From Caldifarciminota bacterium (GTDB lineage Bacteria; Hydrothermota; Tepidihabitantia; B3-TA06): a stretch of DNA of 33,687 nucleotides. The position numbers and the translations under genes were made by a program. This document shows positions 1 through 6,948 of the stretch, piece after piece. Position 1 is the stretch's first letter; each line of letters opens with the position of its first letter. Under the pieces are notes generated by a model. It was not told the origin of the DNA. It saw nothing but the letters and a program-made list of their open reading frames with translations, and did no database searches. The DNA lies in assembly GCA_023128825.1 (NCBI GenBank), contig JAGMDF010000081.1, forward strand, positions 1 through 33,687, given 5' to 3'.

Positions 1-242
1 ACGAACTCGCGCGGGTTAAGGGAGTAGTGGATGAAGTAGCTGCGGCGCTCGTCGAAAACAAGATGCAGCTCCTTAAGCACCTTCATGTGCTGGGATACTG
101 CACTCTGGCTGATTCCCAGTCTTACGGCTATTGCGCCGACCTCAAGCGGTCCTTCCTTCAAAAGCTCTATTATCCGCATCCGGCTCTCAGTGCCGAGCGC
201 GCGTAATATCCGGGCGCGCTCTTCCAAAACTATCCTGCGCAT
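1..242 (-). CDS. ArsR-family winged-helix transcriptional regulator, partial (C-terminus off the window)
   Basis: Minus-strand reading MRRIVLEERARILRALGTESRMRIIELLKEGPLEVGAIAVRLGISQSAVSQHMKVLKELHLVFDERRSYFIHYSLNPREF; typical ArsR HTH. Not in the ORF track because it runs off the edge. Confidence 0.85.
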   Translation of the reverse strand, partial: MRRIVLEERARILRALGTESRMRIIELLKEGPLEVGAIAVRLGISQSAVSQHMKVLKELHLVFDERRSYFIHYSLNPREF

Positions 243-254
243 CTTTCTCACTAT

Positions 255-270
255 TTAAGCGTTTACTTAA
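255..270. promoter_or_regulatory. Candidate operator palindrome TTAAG-N6-CTTAA between the -10 and the start of the ArsR-like gene
   Basis: ttaagcgtttacttaa lies just downstream of a -10 (attata 274-279, minus strand). Confidence 0.45.
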
Positions 271-273
271 AAG

Positions 274-301
274 ATTATAGCTGGCAGGTGGATTCTGTCA
301 A
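274..301 (-). promoter_or_regulatory. Sigma70-like promoter of the arsR-like gene: TTGACA-16 bp-TATAAT
   Basis: -35 at 296-301, -10 at 274-279, spacer 280-295; both hexamers match consensus. Confidence 0.8.
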
Positions 302-379
302 GCTGATCAGTAAAGATACGATGAGCGTCAGGAATACAGTTACTGCTGACTTCGGTTGAATGATGGGATGTGGTTCGGT

Positions 380-901
380 TCAGGAGGCGGCCATGGCGCG
401 TTTGATGAGAGCGTCTATCTCCGAAACCACGCGGCGTTTCACCTCGTAGGCTTCCTTTGCAAGGAGTTTTTCCTCCTCGTTTACCCACTCATCCCCCAAT
501 CTGCGCAGGAACTCAAGCTTTTTCATGGGATCAATAGGTTCGCCGTCCGGGCCGGTGGTTGTATCGGCGTAGATGAGTACCTTGGCTTCCAGGCTGAGTT
601 TTCCCGTTTGCGGCAGGGCGTGGACCTTCACTATCTCAGCCGTCTTCTTGAGTCCTCGTTTTAGAAGGATCTCTGCACTTACCGCAGCGTGATTCAGGCC
701 GTGGGCACGGGTGCGTCCAAGGTCGTGAAGCAGAGCCGCCACAACTACAATCTCCGTATCTATCTTGTGTTCGGCTCCTTCAAGGATCTCACATACGGTT
801 TCGGCGCGGTGGGCTACACCTTCCGCATGAACCCTTAGCTCTTCATCCAGCCCCAACTCCGCGGCTAGGGCTCGTGCCTCATCACGTGTGATTCTATTCA
901 T
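380..901 (-). CDS. HD-domain (HDIG-type) putative phosphohydrolase
   Basis: 173 aa with AALLHDLGRTRAHGLNHAAVSAEIL metal-binding HD pattern. Confidence 0.85.
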   Translation of the reverse strand: MNRITRDEARALAAELGLDEELRVHAEGVAHRAETVCEILEGAEHKIDTEIVVVAALLHDLGRTRAHGLNHAAVSAEILLKRGLKKTAEIVKVHALPQTGKLSLEAKVLIYADTTTGPDGEPIDPMKKLEFLRRLGDEWVNEEEKLLAKEAYEVKRRVVSEIDALIKRAMAAS

Positions 902-922
902 ACACCCTGTAGTCTCCGTAAG

Positions 923-950
923 AGTATCCCCAACCTTTCCGTTTTGTCAA
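923..950 (-). promoter_or_regulatory. Promoter TTGACA-16 bp-GATACT for the HD gene
   Basis: -35 945-950, -10 923-928, spacer 929-944. Confidence 0.65.
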
Positions 951-960
951 GACTATCGAT

Positions 961-992
961 TGCTCCTTTTCGCTTTCGGTGAAAGGATCGCA
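961..992 (-). repeat. Dyad-containing element, copy A, upstream of the HD-gene promoter
   Basis: tgctccttttcgctttcggtgaaaggatcgca; near-identical inverted copy at 2181-2211. Confidence 0.7.
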
Positions 993-1134
993 GAACAAAA
1001 GCGGAGAGCCGATCATAAAGGTTGGCTTCCATATGAAACTCCGATCTTTCGCCCCGAAGGGCGGTGATTAAAATCCTCGTACGGATCCAGATTAGTTGCG
1101 AGGGTACTAAAAGACTTCCATCGCTTGTTTTATC

Positions 1135-1938
1135 TCAACCCTTGATACCTAACTGGGGAAGCACCGCCTTGGCAAAGGTTTCCGGGTCTTCCACCACCGG
1201 GTTGTGAACCGCACCCTCGACCTTTAGGATCTTCAGGTCTTCAAAACAGCGCCCGTATAGTCTTTCGAAGGCCGCAACCTGTCCGAACGTCTTCTGAGGC
1301 ATGGGAAATATGGTCGGCACCTTTACCTTGGGTCTGGCGCAGGGATTGGTGAAGCGTGCATATAGATACATCGCACGCAGGAACGCGGACATCGAAGGGG
1401 TGGGGACTGCGGCCAGACGCCTCTGGGTGTAGCCTGTGCCTTCCTCTTCCTCCAGCGGAAACATACGCATAATAAGTGCACGGCCTGGAGGTGTCTTGAA
1501 GAGCAATCTCAGTAGAACATCCCCGATTACCGGGTAGATCAGCAGGTAGAAGTAAAAGGGCATGAAGCCGTGCGGTTCGTTGAGGATGAGACATTTCAGT
1601 CTGTCCGGGTGCTGGTAGGCGTACTCGAGCGCGACGTTGGCGCCGATGCAGTTGCCCATCAGGTAGATTTTACGGAACCCAAAGTGCTCCCTGAAGGTAT
1701 CTACCCATCTGACCATGTCGTCCAGGGTGTATCCGCCCTTTTGCAAAGGAGCCGAACCGTAGCCTGGCCAGGCAAGCTGGTAGACCGAAAAGTGCGGGTT
1801 AAAGTATGGCAGGATGGCATCGAACGTCCGCTCGTACCCGGCCCAGCCGTGCAACGAGAATAAGGGGTCGCCCTTGCCTGTTTTTTGATAACTGAGATAC
1901 TCCTCTCCAACCCTGACTACGGGGAATCGGTCATCCAT
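1135..1938 (-). CDS. Alpha/beta hydrolase fold protein
   Basis: LHGWAGYERTFDAILPYFN, nucleophile-elbow-like region LMGNCIGANVALEYA, late His in VEGAVHNPVVEDPETFA. Start set at MDDRFPVV because a strong promoter lies inside the longer ORF extension. Confidence 0.8.
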   Translation of the reverse strand: MDDRFPVVRVGEEYLSYQKTGKGDPLFSLHGWAGYERTFDAILPYFNPHFSVYQLAWPGYGSAPLQKGGYTLDDMVRWVDTFREHFGFRKIYLMGNCIGANVALEYAYQHPDRLKCLILNEPHGFMPFYFYLLIYPVIGDVLLRLLFKTPPGRALIMRMFPLEEEEGTGYTQRRLAAVPTPSMSAFLRAMYLYARFTNPCARPKVKVPTIFPMPQKTFGQVAAFERLYGRCFEDLKILKVEGAVHNPVVEDPETFAKAVLPQLGIKG

Positions 1939-1946
1939 TAGGGTGA

Positions 1947-1974
1947 AGGATATGGGAATCAGGCCTTGTGTCAA
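1947..1974 (-). promoter_or_regulatory. Promoter TTGACA-16 bp-TATCCT for the alpha/beta hydrolase; near-leaderless
   Basis: -35 1969-1974, -10 1947-1952, ATG at 1936-1938. Confidence 0.65.
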
Positions 1975-1980
1975 GGGTTT

Positions 1981-2090
1981 CACCCTCCCCCTACCCCCTC
2001 CCGTCAAGGGAGGGGTGGTACCGGGGCAAACCGGTTAAAGCATATCTACCTCCCACTCGATGGGGGAGGGTAGGGTGGGGGTGGAGGACA
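1981..2090. repeat. GC-rich double-hairpin repeat, copy 1
   Basis: ccccctcccGTCAAgggagggg (1994-2015) and cctcccACTCGATgggggagg (2049-2069), with C-rich left and G-rich right flanks that could pair. Confidence 0.65.
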
Positions 2091-2180
2091 CCCTCAAACG
2101 CGCCCTGAAGCGTAACACTTAGGCACTGGCGATAGTTACTAGACAAGTGGAATGAGATTGCTCCGCAGGCGTTATCTTGT

Positions 2181-2211
2181 TGCGATCTTTTCGCGTAAGC
2201 GAAAAGGAGCA
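2181..2211 (+). repeat. Dyad-containing element, copy B, upstream of the promoter of the secreted hydrolase
   Basis: tgcgatcttttcgcgtaagcgaaaaggagca; core inverted repeat ttttcgc-gtaa-gcgaaaa. Confidence 0.7.
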
Positions 2212-2220
2212 CTGCTTCAA

Positions 2221-2248
2221 TTGACATCATCAGCTGGATGCGTATATT
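2221..2248 (+). promoter_or_regulatory. Promoter TTGACA-16 bp-TATATT
   Basis: -35 2221-2226, spacer 2227-2242, -10 2243-2248; GTG start with GGAGG at 2272. Confidence 0.75.
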
Positions 2249-2271
2249 ACTCTATAACCACTGGAGGCATT

Positions 2272-3585
2272 GTGAAGAAGGTTCTCCTGTTATCCTTTAT
2301 ACTTGTTGCCGCGCTCGCGGCTGAGATTGATACATTATCGGCCCCCTTCCAGACGGAGCTTTCATACATCGTAGAACTACCCGAAGATTATGATTCCACC
2401 AGGAGTTACCCCCTGATCGTAGCCCTGCACGGGTTCGGCGATCGCATGGGAGCATACGTTGGCACTGCCCAGTCGTTTTATCCTGATGGAGCAATCGGTC
2501 TTTACCCGGAGACCCCTTACCCTGTCGATCTTGAGGGTAATCTGGGCTGGGCATGGTACATGTGGGGTGATTCTGGCTTCCACAGAAAAACCGTGGATCA
2601 GAGCACCCGCTGGGTGCTTTCCTGCATCCAGCAGGTCAAAGAGGATTACCCGGTTGATCCTCGCAAGGTCTTCCTTTACGGCTTTTCCCAGGGCGGGATG
2701 ATGACCTACGAGGTCGGCATCCGGTATCCCGAACTGTTCCGCGGCCTTATCCCGGCTGGGGCATGGCTTGAGGTGGAGATAGATTCCATCAATCCCTTGG
2801 ACAGCGCGGCATCGAGTCTTGCTGTCCGCGCCCTGCACGGGGTCTATGACAATGTCGTGGATTTTGCCGACGGTAAGGCGGCCGTTGATACCCTGGCCGC
2901 ATACGGGGTGCCCGCAGAGATCATGCGTTATCCTTGCAAGCATCAGATAACCCGCGAGATGATCGAGGACGCGCGGGATTTCGTCTACTGCCGGCTCTAC
3001 GAAGAAGAACCACTTCCACTTACCGCATTCCTCTGGCCGGATTCCGAGCTTGAACCTGTTGCACACGCTGAACTTCTGAAATCCATCCTCTGTCTTGACG
3101 ATTCGGTGGCCGACATCGAAGCAGGACTGCTTGAACTTTACAGAGAGCAGGAATCCACAGAACTGAGGGAACAGATCATCTACCTTCTGGGAGCGCGCCG
3201 TTGCATCGGTTCAGAAGCCCTTTTGAATCAAATACTTGCAGACGAAAGCGAACCTCAAATGCTGCGTCAGGCCGCCTGCTCAGCGTTAATCAAACTTGGT
3301 ACCGAGACAGCCTGGCAGGCCACCGAAGGGATCAAGAAACTGGTGGTGATCAAGGAGGTCGTAGCGGGTACCCAGGCCGACTCATTGGGTCTTGAAGAAG
3401 GCGACGTAATCCTGAGCTATAACCGCAAGAAGATCAAGGTCTATCTCGACCTCCGAAAGGCGATAGACTCGGTCAAACCCAAAACGAAGAAAGTGACCAT
3501 GGTTATTCTCAGGCAGGGAAAGCGTATCCGTGTAAGACTTGAGCCAGGCAGGATAGGCATCTACCTTGACGAGGTGATTCGCTAG
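2272..3585 (+). CDS. Secreted esterase/alpha-beta hydrolase with C-terminal PDZ-like domain
   Basis: GTG start gives signal peptide MKKVLLLSFILVAALAA; PLIVALHGFGD and FLYGFSQGGMMTYEV (GFSQGG elbow); C-terminal VAGTQADSLGLEEGDVILSYNRKKI is PDZ-like. Confidence 0.85.
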   Translation: MKKVLLLSFILVAALAAEIDTLSAPFQTELSYIVELPEDYDSTRSYPLIVALHGFGDRMGAYVGTAQSFYPDGAIGLYPETPYPVDLEGNLGWAWYMWGDSGFHRKTVDQSTRWVLSCIQQVKEDYPVDPRKVFLYGFSQGGMMTYEVGIRYPELFRGLIPAGAWLEVEIDSINPLDSAASSLAVRALHGVYDNVVDFADGKAAVDTLAAYGVPAEIMRYPCKHQITREMIEDARDFVYCRLYEEEPLPLTAFLWPDSELEPVAHAELLKSILCLDDSVADIEAGLLELYREQESTELREQIIYLLGARRCIGSEALLNQILADESEPQMLRQAACSALIKLGTETAWQATEGIKKLVVIKEVVAGTQADSLGLEEGDVILSYNRKKIKVYLDLRKAIDSVKPKTKKVTMVILRQGKRIRVRLEPGRIGIYLDEVIR

Positions 3586-3682
3586 CTGGAACATCCCATA
3601 GGGGATGCACGTCTTAGTTATAGAGGTACTTGATTCAGCGGATGGCTGCGGTTCATGTTGCGGCTAAATTAAGGAGGTTATC

Positions 3683-5308
3683 ATGAAGAGAATGGTTCTG
3701 GCGTGTGTGATGACCGGTTTGGTATTTGGTTTGTGGGCCGAGCCTTTAGTCTCCGGCGGCGAAGGCCTGGCGAGGATAGTTGACGCCCGCAACCAGGGAT
3801 TGTATTCCTGGACCGCAGGGGTTTCGTTTGCCGGTGACGATCACGGTGCCGAACACATGTTCGACTGGGATATAAGGACATGGGATAACTCGGTTTTCCG
3901 TGTCTTCGGTTCCTGGGTTCCCTTTGAGTCCCTTGAACTTAACGCTGCCTGGGGTCTTGGCTACTCCTATCCTCAGATTAGTGAAGGCGCGATGCCCTCT
4001 TTCGGTCTCTGGGATCTGGGACTTGGTGCAAAGTACACCTGGCCGCTTGAGTTTTGGACAGTGGGCCTTGACGCTCGGACCTTTTTGCCCATACGTTCCT
4101 CCTTCTTCGATCCCGGGGTATTCGGCGGCTCCGTCCGAGTGCTTGCCACCAGAGAAACTGAGATTTTCACAACCCATCTCAACCTGGGAGGTCTTCTGCG
4201 CGAGAAAGCGGGCGTCTTTCTGGGTGCGGGTGCTGAGTTACGCTACGACTTCTTCAATCCCTACATCGAGCTTACGTCTGAGGTGTTTGCTGATTCCTTC
4301 CCAGTGAGGCTGACGCCCGGGGTGCGGATCCTCACCGATATCGGGATAAGTTTATTTTATGCGGCTGACTTTGGGCTTACCCCTGACGCCCGCAGTATTA
4401 ATCTTGAAGGGGGGGAGTATGTGAATCAGATCTCACTAGGTCTGTCTTACTCGCCGGTTCCGCAGATCGTAAGGCGCAAGGCCTTGCTTTTTGTCAAGGT
4501 ATGGGATGCTTCTACCGATGAGCCTGTAGCCGCCCAGGTTACAATCCCAAATCACTATCCGGGCGTTTTTGTAATCGGCCCGAGCGGCGAGCGTGTTCTG
4601 GATGTGCAGAGCGGTCGGTACAAGGTGATCGTAAGCGCACCCGGATATACGCCTCAGACCTATACCCTGAACTTTACCCCTCGCCGCACCTCGGTGCTTG
4701 AGATCGGGCTTGAACCTGATCGCACCGTCGCACACCTTATAGTAAAAACTGCCGATCGCCAAACCGGTAGCGCCATACATGGCGCTTCGGTGGCTGTGGC
4801 AGGCGTCACTCTGGCTACCGATGAGGTTGGTGAGGCACATTTCAGCATGCCCCCGGGTTCCTACACGATCGAGGCAGCTGCCCCAGGTTACCTGCCCAAG
4901 AAAGAGGCCGTTTTGGTTTCTGCGAGTATGCCGCTTGCGGTAACGATCTCGATGCTTAAGAGCGATGCGCGTATCCGCATCAGCGGCATCTACTTTCCAT
5001 CAGGAAGCGCCGTGATTCCGGCTTCATCCTATCCAGCCATAGATGATGCGGTGCGTGTCCTTGAGGGAAACCCGGATATTCACATCGAGATCCAGGGTCA
5101 CACCGATTCAGAAGGATCTGAAGAAGCCAACCTCATACTCTCCCAGCGCCGAGCCGAGGCGGTGCGCGACTACATTATCCGGGTACATGGGATACCTTCC
5201 AGTCGTCTTCAGGCTCGTGGATACGGCGAGAGTATGCCTGTAGCGTCCAACGATACCGAAGCCGGACGCGCCCGGAATCGCCGCGTTGAGCTGGTCGTTC
5301 TGCCTTGA
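3683..5308 (+). CDS. Outer-membrane beta-barrel protein with carboxypeptidase-regulatory/PEGA-like repeats and a C-terminal OmpA domain
   Basis: C-terminal IQGHTDSEGSEEANLILSQRRAEAVRDYII...RARNRRVELV is OmpA peptidoglycan-binding type; aaggagg RBS upstream. Confidence 0.88.
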   Translation: MKRMVLACVMTGLVFGLWAEPLVSGGEGLARIVDARNQGLYSWTAGVSFAGDDHGAEHMFDWDIRTWDNSVFRVFGSWVPFESLELNAAWGLGYSYPQISEGAMPSFGLWDLGLGAKYTWPLEFWTVGLDARTFLPIRSSFFDPGVFGGSVRVLATRETEIFTTHLNLGGLLREKAGVFLGAGAELRYDFFNPYIELTSEVFADSFPVRLTPGVRILTDIGISLFYAADFGLTPDARSINLEGGEYVNQISLGLSYSPVPQIVRRKALLFVKVWDASTDEPVAAQVTIPNHYPGVFVIGPSGERVLDVQSGRYKVIVSAPGYTPQTYTLNFTPRRTSVLEIGLEPDRTVAHLIVKTADRQTGSAIHGASVAVAGVTLATDEVGEAHFSMPPGSYTIEAAAPGYLPKKEAVLVSASMPLAVTISMLKSDARIRISGIYFPSGSAVIPASSYPAIDDAVRVLEGNPDIHIEIQGHTDSEGSEEANLILSQRRAEAVRDYIIRVHGIPSSRLQARGYGESMPVASNDTEAGRARNRRVELVVLP

Positions 5309-5347
5309 TAGATAGCGCCTTAGTCAGGATCAGGCAGGTTCGATATA

Positions 5348-5368
5348 CCACTTGCAGATCGCAAGTGG
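5348..5368 (+). terminator. Perfect 8-bp hairpin downstream of the OmpA-family gene; no T-tract
   Basis: CCACTTGC-AGATC-GCAAGTGG. Confidence 0.3.
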
Positions 5369-5446
5369 GTGTGGGAAACTACTGATCTTTATGGTTGTAT
5401 CACCGTCTTTCCTCAGAAATAAATCTCCCAGAAAGGAAGAGGGGAT

Positions 5447-5740
5447 TTCATACCGTCTCCTTGAGATGATATCTGTTGTTATAGGCGAGGTCAAATTTCT
5501 TTCTATGGTCTGCCATAGACTCGAAGAAGTCGCGTTCTTCAGGAACCCTGAGCAAACGTTCTCGTACGCCTGTATTTGTTTGCGTTCTCAGAGGTCACCT
5601 TCGTCTTGTCCCCCAAGATAGTGATACTGCCTTTTGGTATGGTTACTGTGAATAGCTTAAGGCTGATGCATATCTCTGGAAGATACTTCAATCTCAGATA
5701 GTCAATTCTGAGTAAACAGAAACAACTCAGGCAGATTTTT
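5447..5740 (-). pseudogene. Frameshifted, protein-like minus-strand remnant (possible decayed transposase or other gene)
   Basis: Two adjacent frames read LRIDYLRLKYLPEICISLKLFTVTIPKGSITILGDKTKVTSENANKYRRT and then QTNTGVRERLLRVPEERDFFESMADHRKKFDLAYNNRYHLKETV*. Confidence 0.35.
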
Positions 5741-5756
5741 GAGGAAGATTACCCCC

Positions 5757-5784
5757 TTGACACAGCCCAGACATTAGTTATGCT
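5757..5784 (+). promoter_or_regulatory. Promoter TTGACA-16 bp-TATGCT for the lipoprotein gene
   Basis: -35 5757-5762, spacer 5763-5778, -10 5779-5784. Confidence 0.7.
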
Positions 5785-5854
5785 ATGGTGTTGGGCGTTA
5801 TTCGCCCCCATAGAGCCTAAAACCGGTTCACCTTGAACCGACGCCAAAGGAGGT

Positions 5855-6712
5855 ATGATGAAGAAAATAGTGATAGTCCTGCCTTTAGCTATCCTTATCG
5901 TTGGTTGTGGATTGATTCCCAAGCCCCCGGACGTTGAAGGGATAGAGAAACTGCTCACCGAGGACCTCGAGGTAATCGCCACTCCGGGTGACGACAGCGT
6001 TAGAATAGAGATCAAAGGTTTTCCAGCCGAGTTGCCTGAAGGGCTTGAAGGTGTAAGCGTTTACGTGGACACCTTTGATATGAGTAATCTACCTGGTAGT
6101 GAACTTGGAACGCCGATTGCCTCCGGCATCACGGATAGCACGACACTCGAGCAAGGCGGATTAAAGAACGGTACGAAGTACTATTTTGAAGGCCGCGGTG
6201 AGATGGCAGGCGACACGGTTTCCACTTTAGGATTCGGCGGCATGTTCTATCCCCGCCCGTGGGGCCCGGGTTCCTATCTAGGCTATAACCCTGATGCTAC
6301 CCCTCCTGAAGAGGGTATAAACAACGCCCTTCGCTTTGATCGTGCGACCGGTCACCCTGAGGAAAATCTGACAGCGAACGGTGAGGCGGATTTCTTCTTC
6401 TTTACAGATGGTCAAGATCTTTACATCACTAATGCAATGGTACTGGGAAGCGAAAATAAAAACGGGATTGAACCTGCAGGTCAGCATATCTCTAACTGGC
6501 TGGAAGTCAAGGATTCCTCAACCACTTACTCCGATACCGTCAAGGTGGGTAATGGACAGGTTTATCACTTTATGACCGCTGACGGCTACTACGGCAAGTT
6601 TGCGGTTGAGGGTATAGACGTAGTACCTGCCCTTACGTTAGGCGAGGGTGATGCCCTCAGGGTTTGGCTTCGCTACGCGTTCCAGACCGCCCAGCACGTA
6701 GGACACTACTGA
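5855..6712 (+). CDS. Predicted lipoprotein of unknown function
   Basis: MMKKIVIVLPLAILIVGCGLIP with lipobox-like LIVGC; AAAGGAGG RBS. A second in-frame ATG follows directly. Confidence 0.8.
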   Translation: MMKKIVIVLPLAILIVGCGLIPKPPDVEGIEKLLTEDLEVIATPGDDSVRIEIKGFPAELPEGLEGVSVYVDTFDMSNLPGSELGTPIASGITDSTTLEQGGLKNGTKYYFEGRGEMAGDTVSTLGFGGMFYPRPWGPGSYLGYNPDATPPEEGINNALRFDRATGHPEENLTANGEADFFFFTDGQDLYITNAMVLGSENKNGIEPAGQHISNWLEVKDSSTTYSDTVKVGNGQVYHFMTADGYYGKFAVEGIDVVPALTLGEGDALRVWLRYAFQTAQHVGHY

Positions 6713-6717
6713 TTACT

Positions 6718-6789
6718 CCCCTCCCTTGCCGGGAGGGGGGAGGGTGAGGATCACCCCCTCCTTTATCCTCCCCCATCAAGGGGGAGGAT
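6718..6789. repeat. GC-rich double-hairpin repeat, copy 2
   Basis: cccctccc-TTGCC-gggagggg (6718-6738) and atcctccccc-ATCAA-gggggaggat (6765-6789, 10-bp perfect stem), just after the lipoprotein stop. Confidence 0.65.
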
Positions 6790-6948
6790 GGTGGATTCTA
6801 GAAAGCCTTTGCTTGAAGAGGTATTCTTACCTGCATGGCTTGAATGTGGTTTTCACCACAGGCAGCTTCTCGATTTATCTTGAACTTATCAGCCTGTAGC
6901 TCTTTGAATCACGCCGGTATTGTGCCTGATTCCCAATTTCTATTAGGG

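Noticed and set aside
267-488. 73-aa minus-strand ORF overlapping the HD gene end
   Set aside because: Mostly overlaps the HD gene in another frame; no start signals or recognisable domain.
2377-3066. 229-aa minus-strand ORF
   Set aside because: Fully antisense to the well-supported secreted hydrolase; no domain-like sequence, an effect of codon bias.
3592-3607. CATCCC-ATA-GGGGATG hairpin as a terminator after the secreted hydrolase
   Set aside because: Stem is short and no T-run follows; too weak to call.
5352-5621. 89-aa plus-strand ORF after the OmpA gene
   Set aside because: Starts inside a hairpin, no RBS, composition unlike a protein; the minus-strand remnant explains the region better.
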